64,000 nucleotides of DNA from DASQBT01 sp963746955 (GCA_963746955.1 CAVVDR010000004.1:62001-126000), one strand, 5' to 3'. Positions 10,234 to 19,606 are shown, counted from the stretch's first letter. Notes: generated by a model not told the origin, from the letters alone. Translations and numbers: made by a program.

Positions 10234-11306
10234 GTCTGCATACCACCTGCTCGCGTTGTCACACGATCTTCCGCATCACTGAACAGCAGTTGGCAGCGGC
10301 GGACGGCTGGGCCCAGTGCGGCGTGTGCGCTGCGCCCTTCAATGCCGTGGCCGGTATGTCCGAAGATGAGCAGATTGAGTACCTGACTGCCCCTGAACCA
10401 GAGCAGGATGCTCCGGTTGAACCTCCCGTAACGGGGCCGGTAGTACCTGCGGCCGCGGAACCCTCCGCGGAAATCTCCAGCGCCGCCCCCAACCCCTCTG
10501 AACCCGAGCCGCAAGCGCCGCCCGCCGAGCCGCACCTGCCAGGCCTGGAGCGACGCATTGCCGAAGACGCTGCCGAAGCGCAGGGGACACATCCTTCCGA
10601 TCTGCCCTCCATCATCATTCTGGATCCGGATGCCAAGGTCTCGGAAGATTACGGCCCGCTGCCGGTGATACCGGCTGATTCCACGGCCTATGGCGACGCG
10701 ACCGTCGAACTGGAATATGACGACGACGAGGAAGAGGACGAGGAAGAAATGACGCGCACACCCGCCGCTGAAACGGTGTCGCGCCCGATCCCCATTGAGC
10801 CATCGCCCGCTGCGGCGCCAGAGCCAGCGCGTCGTCGCACGGGGTGGCTCTGGGCGGTCGTGCCCCTGCTGGCCCTGCTGCTCCTGGGCCAACTGGTCTA
10901 CTTTCTGCGCGACCCGCTGGTGGCCAACCATCCGGGCCTACGACCTCTGCTGTCATCCGTCTGCAATGTCCTGGGCTGCGAACTGGGCCTGGCGCAAGAT
11001 GTCGAGAAGATCAGGATTCTAGGCTCTGACCTGCAGGCTGAGCCCGGCAACAGCAAACGACTGACGCTGACCTTAACGCTTGCCAACCAGGCCAGCTACG
11101 CGCAGGCTTGGCCGATGCTACAGCTGAGCCTGACCGATACCAGGGACAAACCCCTGGCTCGCCGGGTGTTCGCCCCCAGCGAATACCTTAATCGCCCGGA
11201 CATGCTGGCAGCCGGCATCCCGGCCCTGAGCGAAACCCCGCTAAGCCTGCATCTGGATACCCGCGACGTGAATGCCTCGGGCTTCCGGGTAGAAGTGTTC
11301 TACTAG
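10230..11306 (+). CDS. Zinc-ribbon membrane protein with DUF3426 C-terminal domain
   Basis: A 358-residue protein of unknown function, common next to prmA in Betaproteobacteria. The N-terminus is an MJ0042-type zinc ribbon (Cys7, Cys10, Cys30, Cys33). A long Pro/Ala/Glu-rich acidic linker with a DDDEEEDEEE stretch leads to one membrane segment at about 204-228 (WLWAVVPLLALLLLG), then a DUF3426 domain outside the membrane, with the SVCNVLGCEL element. I chose the ATG at 10230, which overlaps the prmA stop (ATGA); the frame is open further upstream, but the zinc-ribbon cysteines start right after this Met. Confidence 0.88.
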   Translation: MSLHTTCSRCHTIFRITEQQLAAADGWAQCGVCAAPFNAVAGMSEDEQIEYLTAPEPEQDAPVEPPVTGPVVPAAAEPSAEISSAAPNPSEPEPQAPPAEPHLPGLERRIAEDAAEAQGTHPSDLPSIIILDPDAKVSEDYGPLPVIPADSTAYGDATVELEYDDDEEEDEEEMTRTPAAETVSRPIPIEPSPAAAPEPARRRTGWLWAVVPLLALLLLGQLVYFLRDPLVANHPGLRPLLSSVCNVLGCELGLAQDVEKIRILGSDLQAEPGNSKRLTLTLTLANQASYAQAWPMLQLSLTDTRDKPLARRVFAPSEYLNRPDMLAAGIPALSETPLSLHLDTRDVNASGFRVEVFY

Positions 11307-11453
11307 CCTGGAAACTTCCGGCTTTTGCCCTGCCTCGCGCCGGGAACTCCACGCGGACGGACAGGGGCTCGCGCGATGCCCTGTGCTGCAAGCGATCGTG
11401 GTTCCGGCATGCGGACGGCGCCCCAGGCCTGAACCCTGTTTGTGAGACCAGCA

Positions 11454-12398
11454 ATGAAGAAACTGCGCAACACGCGGATCGGGCTGGCTCTGGGCGGAGG
11501 CTCTGCCCGCGGCTGGGCCCATATCGGGGTCATCCAGGCCTTGAACCAGGCGGGCGTTTACCCGGACGTCGTTTGCGGCACCTCGATCGGCGCGTTTGTC
11601 GGGGCGGCCTATGTGGATGGCGATCTCGACCGGCTTGACGCGTGGGTGCGCAGCCTCAGTCTGCAAACCGTGGTCAGCTTCCTCGATTTCTCCCTCATTG
11701 GCGGCCTGATCAAGGGTGAAAAGCTCATCGGCTTTTTCCGCAGCCACTTCGTCGACCGGCAGATCACCGAGTTGCCGATGCCGTTCGCCGCGGTAGCCAC
11801 CGACCTGCAGAGCGGGCGCGAGGTCTGGCTCCAGGACGGCAGCGTGTCGGATGCAGTGCGCGCATCAATCGCGCTGCCCGGCCTGTTCACCCCCGCACGG
11901 CTCGGCGGGAAATGGCTGGTGGACGGCGGCCTAGTCAACCCGGTTCCGGTTTCCCTGTGCCGCGCGATGGGCGCGGAATGGGTGATCGCGGTCGACCTGA
12001 ATTCCGACCTGATCGGCCGCCACCTCAGGCGCAAGCCGGCCGGGTCACCACGCAACAAAATCCCGAAAGAGATTGAAATGAACACCGACAGTGTTATGGC
12101 CCACATTCAATCAAGTATCTCTCAACTGGGCATCACGCAGCGCGACGCGGTTGACCGCGCGCCCGCCATGCTGGACGTCCTGGCGACCAGCATCAACATC
12201 ATGCAGGTACAAATCACCCGCAGCAGGCTGGCCGGCGAACCCGCGGACGTGATAATCACCCCGCGACTCGCCGAGCTGGGCCTCATGGAGTTCCACCGCG
12301 GACGCACCGCAATCGAAGCCGGGCAGCGCGCCGCCGAGCAGGCCTTACCGCAACTCATGGCGCTATTGAATCATTCTGCGGACAGCGAAGGCATCTGA
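11454..12398 (+). CDS. Patatin-like phospholipase (RssA-like)
   Basis: A 314-residue serine hydrolase. The oxyanion loop LALGGGSARGWAHIG (about 11-25) is followed by the nucleophile elbow GTSIG with Ser44. The dyad Asp lies in WLVDGGLVNPVP near 158. RssA-type proteins are patatin-family lipases whose natural substrate is not known. I prefer the ATG at 11454 over an in-frame GTG 12 bases upstream because LRNTRIGLALGGG begins directly after it. It stands alone: 147 bases from the upstream gene and about 400 from cydA. Confidence 0.88.
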   Translation: MKKLRNTRIGLALGGGSARGWAHIGVIQALNQAGVYPDVVCGTSIGAFVGAAYVDGDLDRLDAWVRSLSLQTVVSFLDFSLIGGLIKGEKLIGFFRSHFVDRQITELPMPFAAVATDLQSGREVWLQDGSVSDAVRASIALPGLFTPARLGGKWLVDGGLVNPVPVSLCRAMGAEWVIAVDLNSDLIGRHLRRKPAGSPRNKIPKEIEMNTDSVMAHIQSSISQLGITQRDAVDRAPAMLDVLATSINIMQVQITRSRLAGEPADVIITPRLAELGLMEFHRGRTAIEAGQRAAEQALPQLMALLNHSADSEGI

Positions 12399-12794
12399 AA
12401 AACATTTCTTCCTGCGCTATAAAGGGGCTAGGCCGGTTCATTGTGGCCATCGTCGCCGACGATCCACGCGACCGGGCGAAAGGCATTCACGCCGAATCAA
12501 GGACTGCGTTGGTTCAGTCGGCGGATGGTGCCAGCTGCGCGAACCAGGGAATGGACCCGGCGCTAGAACCAGATTCTGCGAACTGTACCCGGACGGGCGG
12601 CACCTTATTTTGACGGCATGGCAGACAAGGCGAGGCAGGATCAAAGAGAATCTGGCGAATTGAAAGCAGGAATCGTTGCACGCCATGGGGAGACGCTGAG
12701 CCTCGCGAAGAGGCAAAGGCCAAGAGAAGCTCTGCCTTACGCGACGCCCGTCTGGACGTGATGCGCCGTCCTCGCCACGCACCCGGATTTGCGA
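12399..12794. other. Non-coding gap upstream of cydA
   Basis: About 396 bases between the patatin-like gene and cydA. I see no convincing coding frame, tRNA or strong terminator. It probably holds the promoter and regulator sites for cydAB, but I cannot place them. A short AT-richer start (AAAACATTTCTTCC) follows the upstream stop codon. Confidence 0.5.
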
Positions 12795-14183
12795 ATGGAA
12801 ACGATCCACGACCCAGTTGCATTGTCCCGTCTGCAGTTCGCCCTGACCACGCAGTTTCATATCCTGTGGCCGGTGCTGTCCATCGGGCTGGCGTTCTTCC
12901 TGTTAGTAATGGAGGCGCTGTGGCTAAAGACGGGCGATAGTCAATATTACCGCCATGCACGATTTTGGTCCCGGCTGTTTGGACTGAGTTTCAGCCTGGG
13001 CGTTGTCAGCGGCATCCCCCTGGAATTCGAGTTTGGTACCAACTGGGCTCCTTTTTCGACCATCAGCGGTGAATTCTTCGGCAACATTCTCGGTTTCGAG
13101 GCCGCGATGGCCTTTATGCTGGAGGCCGGATTCGTCGGCATCATGCTGTTCGGCTGGACACGGGTCTCGCGTGCGGTGCATTTCTTCGCCACTCTAATGG
13201 TGGCAACAGGCGCGTCCTTGTCGGCTTTCTGGATCATGGTGGCGAATGCCTGGATGCAAACGCCCGCGGGCGGGCACATGGCGCAAGGGGTGTATGTGGT
13301 GGACAGCTACCGGGAGGCTATTTTCAATCCGGCGGCGGCATGGAGCGTGTCTCACATGCTGTTGGCAAGCGTCGAGACCACCTTGTTCGTGATCGGCGGC
13401 ATCAGCGCCGGATATCTGTATCGCCGGCGCCATACCGAGTTCTTCCTCAAATCATTCAAGCTCGCGCTGCTTCTTGCCGTCATCGCCGCTCCGCTGCAGA
13501 TCTGGCTCGGGGATGGCAGCGGGCGCAGCCTCTTCGTCTATCAACCGGCCAAGGCAGCCGCCATTGAGGCCCATTGGATGACCAACCCGCAAGGTCAGGG
13601 CGCACCCTGGGCCATCCTCGCCTGGCCGGACGGGGAACGGCAGCGCAACGATTGGGTGATCGGGATCCCCGACGCTCTGTCTCTGCTTGCAACCGGTCGT
13701 CTCGACGGCCGCGTCGAGGGGTTGACCGCTTTTCCGCCGGACGATCGGCCCAAAGCGATTGCCCTGGTGTTCTACAGCTTTCGCCTGATGGTTGTAATCG
13801 GGTTCTGGTTCTTCCTTCTGGTAACTTGGAGTGTGATTGCATGGCTGCGAGGCGCGCTTGCCCCATCGCGTATCGGCTCCCGGCGCTGGCTGCTCAAAGC
13901 ATGGATCATCTCCGTCCCGCTGGGGTTCATCGCGGTCGAGATGGGCTGGATCACCCGGGAAGTCGGACGCCAGCCCTGGACCATCTATCACCTGGTTCGC
14001 ACGGCCGACGCGGCGTCCAGCTTGCCGGCCGCAAGCGTGGCTGGGTCGCTGCTGGTATACGCGCTGATTTACGCCGTGTTGCTGGCCGCCTTCCTGGTTT
14101 TTGCACGGCGCCTTCTGCAGCGCGGGCCGGATATGACCTCACCGACTCCGAGCTCATCCGCATCCGGAGCCGAGTCATCTTGA
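12795..14183 (+). CDS. cydA: Cytochrome bd-type ubiquinol oxidase subunit I (CioA/short-Q-loop type)
   Basis: A 462-residue inner-membrane quinol oxidase subunit that reduces O2 to water. Haem ligand His22 lies in QFHILWPVLSIGL; a second His is in SVSHMLLAS; the quinol-site signature GRQPWTIY is near 393. The E. coli subunit has about 522 residues with a long Q-loop; this length points to the short-loop, cyanide-insensitive (CioA-like) branch. I start at the ATG 12795 (METIHDPVALSRLQF) rather than the in-frame TTG two codons earlier. The stop overlaps the presumed cydB start. Confidence 0.92.
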   Translation: METIHDPVALSRLQFALTTQFHILWPVLSIGLAFFLLVMEALWLKTGDSQYYRHARFWSRLFGLSFSLGVVSGIPLEFEFGTNWAPFSTISGEFFGNILGFEAAMAFMLEAGFVGIMLFGWTRVSRAVHFFATLMVATGASLSAFWIMVANAWMQTPAGGHMAQGVYVVDSYREAIFNPAAAWSVSHMLLASVETTLFVIGGISAGYLYRRRHTEFFLKSFKLALLLAVIAAPLQIWLGDGSGRSLFVYQPAKAAAIEAHWMTNPQGQGAPWAILAWPDGERQRNDWVIGIPDALSLLATGRLDGRVEGLTAFPPDDRPKAIALVFYSFRLMVVIGFWFFLLVTWSVIAWLRGALAPSRIGSRRWLLKAWIISVPLGFIAVEMGWITREVGRQPWTIYHLVRTADAASSLPAASVAGSLLVYALIYAVLLAAFLVFARRLLQRGPDMTSPTPSSSASGAESS

Positions 14184-15202
14184 TCGCCCTGCTGGATTTG
14201 CACTTGCCGCTCCTCTGGTTTGCCATCATCGGACTAATTCTGCTGTTTTACGTGGTTCTGGACGGCTTCGACCTGGGCGTCGGAATCCTCGCCCTTCTTG
14301 CAGCCCGCGACCAGCAATACAGCAGCGCCGCTGAACGATCGCTAGGCAGCGTTTGGGAAGCCAACGAGTCCTGGCTGGTCATCCTTGGCGGCGCATTGTT
14401 TGGCGCATTCCCGCCGGCTTACGCAATTGTCTTGCACGCTTTGTACATTCCGATCACCGCCATGCTGGCGGGACTTATTTTGCGAGGCGTGGCGTTCGGA
14501 TTTCTCGACCATGCTGCCAACAAGCGGCCGTGGAATCTGGCGTTCGCCATCGGCAGCCTGCTCGCCGCCGCGGCGCAGGGAATTGCCTTGGGCGGGTTGA
14601 TCCAGGGCATGGCGGTGCGCGGGCAGCGTTTCGTCGGGACGATCTGGGACTGGTTGTCTCCGTTCTCCGTTCTGGTCGCCGTAGGCGTGGTCGCGGGATA
14701 TAGCCTGCTCGGTGCCACTTATCTGATCATGAAAACCGAAGGCGATCTCCAGCGCAAAGGCGCACACCATGCCCGCGTGGCTGCACTTTGCATGCTTGCG
14801 GCCGCGATCGGCGTCACCTTGTGGACGCCCTTCTTGCATCGCTATATCGCGGACAAGTGGTTAAGTGCGGAAACCCCATACTGGCTGGCTCCCTTGCCCT
14901 TGCTGGCCACGTTCTGCTTCGTCATGCTCTGGCGTGCCTTGAAATTACCGCAGGAACGCTCCCCGTTCTTCTGGAGTCTGGGCATCTTCGTTGCGTCTTT
15001 TGGCGGCCTGGCGGCAAGCCTCTACCCCTACCTGATTCCGCAATCACTCACCGTGACGGAAGCCGCGTCGTCCCGCGGCACGTTGGTGTTCATGTTGATC
15101 GGTATCGGCACCCTGCTGCCGGTGATTTGGGTTTACAACGGTTATCAATATGCGGTATTCAGAGGCAAGGTTAGAGGCCGCGGAAAGCCCGATTCCGCCT
15201 GA
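14180..15202 (+). CDS. cydB: Cytochrome bd-type ubiquinol oxidase subunit II (CioB-like)
   Basis: About 340 residues of multi-spanning membrane protein with the family opening LPLLWFAIIGLILLFYVVLDGFDLGVG and VWEANESWLVILGGALFGAFPPAY. It pairs with cydA. The reading frame runs open more than 600 bases upstream inside cydA, but that part is a shadow; homology begins here. No ATG is available, so I infer the TTG at 14180, which overlaps the cydA stop as TTGA and has GGAG 11 bases upstream. Length fits CioB (about 335) better than E. coli CydB (379). Confidence 0.88.
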   Translation: MIALLDLHLPLLWFAIIGLILLFYVVLDGFDLGVGILALLAARDQQYSSAAERSLGSVWEANESWLVILGGALFGAFPPAYAIVLHALYIPITAMLAGLILRGVAFGFLDHAANKRPWNLAFAIGSLLAAAAQGIALGGLIQGMAVRGQRFVGTIWDWLSPFSVLVAVGVVAGYSLLGATYLIMKTEGDLQRKGAHHARVAALCMLAAAIGVTLWTPFLHRYIADKWLSAETPYWLAPLPLLATFCFVMLWRALKLPQERSPFFWSLGIFVASFGGLAASLYPYLIPQSLTVTEAASSRGTLVFMLIGIGTLLPVIWVYNGYQYAVFRGKVRGRGKPDSA

Positions 15203-15321
15203 GGCCGGAGCAACCCAACTCGCCTTGCGCGCAAGCTCGCGCGAATGGAAAAGATGTCGTTCATTACCGGGGCCGGACCGCAAGCCACAGGCGCGGGAAC
15301 AGATCATGGCGGCCGGTTCGC

Positions 15322-16248
15322 TCACAGATCACACAGCACCTTGATGTGCGCGGTTGCGTTTCTGCCCAGCGCGTGCAGCGCATATCCGCCCTCGAGGGCC
15401 GAGACAATCCGCTTGTGCGCATGGCTTGCCGCCACGTCCTTCAGCTCCCTTGTTATCCATGCATAATCCGCTTCCACCAGCATGAGGTTCCCCATATCAT
15501 CTTCCCGATGCGCATCGAATCCCGCGGAAATGAAGATCATCTCAGGCATGAAGGCGCGCAAGGCCGGAAGCCATGCGTCGGTTACCGCGGAACGAAATCC
15601 TTCGCTGTCGGTGTATGCAGGCAGGGCTACGTTGATCACGTGGTCGCTGCTGCTTTCGGCGCCATTGAAAGGGTACAAGGGGTGTTGGAAGGTAGAACAC
15701 AGCAGCACACGCGGGTCATGCTTGAAGATATCTTCTGTGCCGTTGCTATGGTGCACATCAAAATCTGCAATGGCAATGCGTTCCAGGCCATGATGTGCCA
15801 GCGCATGTGCGACGCCGACCGCAACATTATTGAAAATGCAAAATCCCATCGCCTCCGTGCGGGTCGCATGGTGTCCGGGCGGCCGGACGTTGCAGAATGC
15901 GTTCTCGACTTTGCCTTCCAGCACCAGGTCGGTGGCCAGCACAACAGCGCCCGCCGCGTGCAAGGCCGCTTCGAGAGTATAGGGATTCATCCACGTGTCG
16001 GGGTCGAGGGCAACCAGCCCTTGGGCGGGGGATGCGGCTCCCATGGCGAGCAGATGCGTTTCGCTGTGTACGCGCGCCAGTTGTTCGCGTGTCGCCTGGG
16101 GTGCGTCATGATGTTGCAGAAACGGGAAAATGCCGGAGGCAATCAGTTGATCTTCGATTGCCTTGAGCCGGGCGGGCGACTCGGGGTGGTCGTGGCCCAT
16201 GTCATGTTTAAGACAAGCGGGGTGGCTGATGAATGCGGTCTGCATCAT
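15322..16248 (-). CDS. Histone deacetylase family protein (acetylpolyamine amidohydrolase-like)
   Basis: A 308-residue zinc hydrolase of the arginase/deacetylase superfamily. The motifs are all present: RPPGHHA (His126-His127, the charge-relay pair), DFDVHHSNGT (zinc ligands Asp164 and His166), and SAGFDAH near 250 (third zinc ligand), ending in ALEGGYALHALG. Bacterial members deacetylate acetylpolyamines or other small amides; the substrate cannot be read from sequence. It is convergent with cydB, 119 bases apart. Start is one of two consecutive ATG codons. Confidence 0.92.
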   Translation of the reverse strand: MMQTAFISHPACLKHDMGHDHPESPARLKAIEDQLIASGIFPFLQHHDAPQATREQLARVHSETHLLAMGAASPAQGLVALDPDTWMNPYTLEAALHAAGAVVLATDLVLEGKVENAFCNVRPPGHHATRTEAMGFCIFNNVAVGVAHALAHHGLERIAIADFDVHHSNGTEDIFKHDPRVLLCSTFQHPLYPFNGAESSSDHVINVALPAYTDSEGFRSAVTDAWLPALRAFMPEMIFISAGFDAHREDDMGNLMLVEADYAWITRELKDVAASHAHKRIVSALEGGYALHALGRNATAHIKVLCDL

Positions 16249-16783
16249 TGAATCCCGGCAGGGGCGTCCATGTCACAGACGGCGTTCCCTGCAATGTAGT
16301 ATTGGCAACGATTGTCACTAATTATTTGAAAACGCCTGCCACGCCAGAGACCATTATTTTGAAGCAATCAGCTTAAGGTATAGGCACCCATTCCATGAGT
16401 CAACACTGCCTCACCTCCCTGTTTGCACTCAGCTTGATTGCAATCATCGACGCCAGCAACAAGCCGGGCTCGGGAGGCTGGGTGATATTCAGGAACTGCT
16501 GGAGGACGGCTTTCAGGGCGTGCTGTAGCGAGGAGCAACCAGCAACAATTCAGAAATTGCCTGGCCTCGTGCGTTCATTTTTTGAGACCGGGGTGCTCCC
16601 GGCCTTTTTCAGCTCATCCACTCTATAATCAACCCGGCCGGCTCTTTCCTTCCGCCTATACTCACCGCGCGTAATGCCGCTGATCTGGGCGAAATCGATA
16701 TGCTGCCCACCCACGCTGAATGTCCCGGGCCTTCGCGCCTCCACAACCCGATTGGCATCGCAGGATCGCCTGCCAGGCCGGAC
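16249..16783. other. Non-coding gap between the deacetylase and SagB-like genes
   Basis: About 535 bases without a gene I can support. A short frame at 16395-16628 (77 codons) has no recognisable motif or ribosome-binding site. A weak terminator-like hairpin, CCGGG/CCCGG followed by CCTTTTT, lies at 16588-16609 on the plus strand and might end an unrecognised small transcript. The AT-rich stretch 16310-16380 may contain promoters for the minus-strand deacetylase gene. Confidence 0.45.
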
Positions 16784-18388
16784 ATGATCACGAACCCTGT
16801 TCACGATTACCATGAGCGTTCCAGACACCAGCTGGACCGTTACGCCCCCGGACCCGGCGGGCTGGACTGGGCCACGCAGCCCGATCCCTTCCGCCGCTTT
16901 GCTGGCGCGCCTCAGCTTGACTTGCCACTCTTGGCGGGCGAGCTGCCGGCCTGCTGGGACGATCTGTTCCGCGCTGGCGGACTGCCAATCCAGGCATTCA
17001 ATCTGGATACGCTGGCCCATCTGCTGCAACTGACACTGGGTCTGGCGGCCTGGAAATCCTACGGCAGCCTGCGCTGGGCGTTGCGCTGCAACCCGTCCAG
17101 CGGCAATCTGCATCCCACCGAGGGCTATCTAATCAGCCCCGCCCTGCCTGGACTGGAGGCCGGCGTGTATCACTATCAGTCCAGGGACCATCAACTTGAG
17201 CAGCGCGCCGCCGCTCCACTCGTCTGGTCGGGCGGGGTCTTGCTGGCGCTGACCAGCATCCACTGGCGCGAAGCCTGGAAGTACGGTGTGCGCGCCTTCC
17301 GTTACTGTCAGCATGATTGCGGTCACGCGCTGGCCGCCCTGTCTTACGCCGGGGCCGCGCTGGGCTGGCCGGTTCGCCTGCTCGCAGAATGGGGTGATGC
17401 ACAGATCGCCGCGCTCACGGGCGCGGATCGTGACGCCGATTTTCACGGTGCGGAAAGCGAATCGCCGGATGCCATCATCTGGGTGGGGCCGGGCGACCCG
17501 CCCGGCGCACAAGCCGTGCTCGACATGCTGACGGGCGCGGTCTGGGCCGGCCGGGCCAATGTTCTCAGCCAGGACCACCGCGACTGGCCTGACATCCCCA
17601 AGGTAGCGGCCGCGACCCTCAAGCCGGCCGGCACGCGTTTGCCGGCCGGCACCTTGTTGCCCTTGCCGGCGCTGGCGTCCGTATCGCATGAGCCGGTTTC
17701 GCGCCTGATCCGTCGCCGCCGTTCCGCCCAGGCATTCGACGGGATCAGCAGTCTTGGCGCTGATCCCTTCTACCGCGTGCTCGACGCTCTGCTGCCGCGC
17801 GCGGGCCAACCACCCTGGGCGATGCTGGATGCGACGCCCCAGGTACATCCGGTGCTGTTCGTGCACCGGGTGGACCACCTTGAATCTGGCATCTACTGCC
17901 TGACGCGGGACCCGGCACAACTGGCTGCCTTGCGTGCCGAGATGCGCGAAGACTGGCTATGGGCGCGCGTTCCAGGCTGCCCGCAACACCTGCCCCTGTA
18001 CTTGCTAGCGCCGCTCGATGTGCGGCAATTTGCCGCCACGGCATCCTGCCACCAGGACATCGCCGCCGATTCGGCCTTCTCCCTGGCCATGCTGGCGCGT
18101 TTTGACGACATCACGCCGGATCAGCCCTGGCTGTACCGGCAGCGTTTCTGGGAGACGGGCATTCTGGGCCAGGTGCTTTATCTGGAGGCGGAGGCCGCCG
18201 GCGTGCAAGGCACCGGCATAGGGTGTTATTTCGACGACGCCGTGCACCAAGCCCTGGGGCTCAAGACCACGCGCTTTCAGGACCTCTACCACTTCACCGT
18301 GGGTACGCCGCTGGCGGACGCGCGGCTCGTCAGCGAACCGCCGTACGCGCACTTGGCTGGCAGGCCGTCGGTTGGTGCCGCCGATTAA
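16784..18388 (+). CDS. SagB/ThcOx family dehydrogenase (nitroreductase fold, duplicated)
   Basis: A 534-residue protein with two nitroreductase-like halves. The first has the FMN-binding NPSSGNLHPTEGYL (about 107-120) after ATQPDPFRRF; the second begins near 305 with RRRRSAQAFDG. SagB/ThcOx enzymes oxidise azolines in peptide natural products using FMN, but large stand-alone members in proteobacteria have no known substrate. No precursor peptide or YcaO cyclodehydratase gene is visible nearby. I start at the ATG 16784 (MITNPVHDYHERSRHQLDRYA), matching the family opening YHERT.H..HRYA. Confidence 0.85.
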   Translation: MITNPVHDYHERSRHQLDRYAPGPGGLDWATQPDPFRRFAGAPQLDLPLLAGELPACWDDLFRAGGLPIQAFNLDTLAHLLQLTLGLAAWKSYGSLRWALRCNPSSGNLHPTEGYLISPALPGLEAGVYHYQSRDHQLEQRAAAPLVWSGGVLLALTSIHWREAWKYGVRAFRYCQHDCGHALAALSYAGAALGWPVRLLAEWGDAQIAALTGADRDADFHGAESESPDAIIWVGPGDPPGAQAVLDMLTGAVWAGRANVLSQDHRDWPDIPKVAAATLKPAGTRLPAGTLLPLPALASVSHEPVSRLIRRRRSAQAFDGISSLGADPFYRVLDALLPRAGQPPWAMLDATPQVHPVLFVHRVDHLESGIYCLTRDPAQLAALRAEMREDWLWARVPGCPQHLPLYLLAPLDVRQFAATASCHQDIAADSAFSLAMLARFDDITPDQPWLYRQRFWETGILGQVLYLEAEAAGVQGTGIGCYFDDAVHQALGLKTTRFQDLYHFTVGTPLADARLVSEPPYAHLAGRPSVGAAD

Positions 18389-18433
18389 GTTTCAGCCCGC
18401 GCCGGGTACTGCCAGCACCGGCAATTTGCACGC

Positions 18434-18457
18434 AAAAAGCCGGCAGATGCCGGCTTT
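18434..18457 (-). terminator. Rho-independent terminator of the 42-residue protein gene
   Basis: A perfect 9-base stem (AAAGCCGGC/GCCGGCTTT, 18436-18444 and 18449-18457) with a 4-base loop. Read on the minus strand it is followed by a run of T (TTTTT). It lies just after the stop of the small minus-strand gene at 18470. It may also work weakly for the SagB-like gene on the plus strand. Confidence 0.85.
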
Positions 18458-18469
18458 CCCCGATACGCC

Positions 18470-18598
18470 CTAGCGTTTGGTCGTTGGGGGCTTGGTTGCC
18501 TTTTGTGGCGTAGCAAAGCCTGAAGGCGGAACGACCGGCTGTTTTGCCTTCTTGGGTTTCTTCGCTTCCTTGTTTCCGCGTAGTTGGCCTTTTGCCAT
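18470..18598 (-). CDS. Small lysine/proline-rich conserved protein, 42 residues
   Basis: An open frame of 43 codons begins MAKGQLRGNKEAKKPKKAK and ends KATKPPTTKR. A strong ribosome-binding site (GAGGAG) stands 6 bases before the ATG, and a clean intrinsic terminator follows the stop, so this is a complete transcription unit. The protein is very basic, with no hydrophobic segment and no cysteine. From memory, small MAKGQ.R.NKE.KKPK proteins occur widely in Proteobacteria as uncharacterised proteins; I cannot verify this here. A nucleic-acid- or ribosome-associated role would suit the composition, but that is a guess. Confidence 0.8.
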   Translation of the reverse strand: MAKGQLRGNKEAKKPKKAKQPVVPPSGFATPQKATKPPTTKR

Positions 18599-18733
18599 GG
18601 TGTTTCTCCTCGCTGCCCCGGCATCCTGAGACGGAACGCCGGTTGCCGCCTAAAATTCTGTTACACATGAATCACGGTAGCCGGACCGACCCGAGATGCG
18701 ATCGGATCAAGCATGCTCCGATCATAGGCTGTA

Positions 18734-19528
18734 ATGCGAAGAATCGGAGTCTTTTTTCAGCCAGGGCAGTCTATTGGGCCTGCCGAATATGCCTACGTCG
18801 ACACAAACCGGGACGACTGCGATCGCATCCATAGCCTTGCCTTCCAAGCTCATGTCACAAAGTCGAATGCCGTGCGCAGACCGCTAGCCCTGCCCGAGCG
18901 TGAACAGTCACGCGGGGAAGAAATCGCCAACAGCATCAGCCACGGCCTGGGTCTGCTCGCAGCACTCGTGGCAAGTCCGTTTCTTGTCATGCGAGCGGTT
19001 CAGCACGGGGACTTGAGATTCACGGTCGGCGTGAGCATATTCGCCACGACCATGATGCTGCTCTACCTTGCCTCCACCCTCTATCATGCCCTGCCGGCGG
19101 GCAAGGCCAAGCGCGTGTTCCGGGTCATCGAGCATTCCGCAATCTTTCTTCTCATTGCCGGCACCTACACGCCGTTCACGCTGGGCGTGCTGCGCGGGGC
19201 GATCGGTTCGACGCTGCTTGGACTGGTCTGGGGTCTTGCCGCAATCGGGGTGGCGCTGAAGGCGTTTGAAAGGATGTCCCACCCCATCGTTTCCACCGGT
19301 CTCTATCTGCTGATGGGATGGCTGATCCTGATTGCAGTCCATCCCTTAATTGCGCGCGTACCCGCATCCGGTCTGCTCTGGCTGGTTTCGGGAGGCGTGG
19401 CCTATACGGCAGGCGTCGGCTTCTTTGCGGCCGATTCGCGCCTGCGCTACGCCCACTTCATCTGGCATTTGTTTGTCATGGCGGGTACCGCATGCCATTA
19501 CTTTGCAGTGCTCTGGTATGCGGCGTGA
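18734..19528 (+). CDS. Hemolysin III family membrane protein (PAQR/YqfA-like)
   Basis: Seven membrane segments follow EEIANSISHGLGLLAA at about residue 55. The family pattern SxxYH (ASTLYHALP), H in EHSAIFLLIAGTYTPF, and the late HxxWH (HFIWHLFV) are present; these conserved residues form a metal site related to PAQR hydrolases. From the ATG at 18734 the protein has 264 residues, about 45 more than usual. No ribosome-binding site supports that ATG. An in-frame GTG at 18872 (VRRPLALPERE) would give a normal-length protein. Function in bacteria is uncertain, despite the name. Confidence 0.85.
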   Translation: MRRIGVFFQPGQSIGPAEYAYVDTNRDDCDRIHSLAFQAHVTKSNAVRRPLALPEREQSRGEEIANSISHGLGLLAALVASPFLVMRAVQHGDLRFTVGVSIFATTMMLLYLASTLYHALPAGKAKRVFRVIEHSAIFLLIAGTYTPFTLGVLRGAIGSTLLGLVWGLAAIGVALKAFERMSHPIVSTGLYLLMGWLILIAVHPLIARVPASGLLWLVSGGVAYTAGVGFFAADSRLRYAHFIWHLFVMAGTACHYFAVLWYAA

Positions 19529-19606
19529 CAAGCCTGTCAGGACACCGCCCTTTCGGAGAGCAGCTCTTGAGCACAAGACTGCGTCAGCGGATAAGTTTCG
19601 CCGAAT

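Noticed and set aside
13574..14179. A long open frame upstream of cydB within cydA
   Set aside because: It is read in a different frame across well-conserved cydA; its Arg/Ser/Pro-rich translation is a GC-rich shadow. Only the part from about 14180 is CydB.
15346..16251. A 301-codon plus-strand frame opposite the deacetylase gene
   Set aside because: It mirrors the deacetylase almost exactly; the minus-strand protein has all catalytic motifs.
16395..16628. Small frame in the gap before the SagB-like gene, with a signal-peptide-like start
   Set aside because: No ribosome-binding site and no sensible mature region. I considered it as a precursor peptide for the SagB-like enzyme, but it lacks a Cys/Ser/Thr-rich core.
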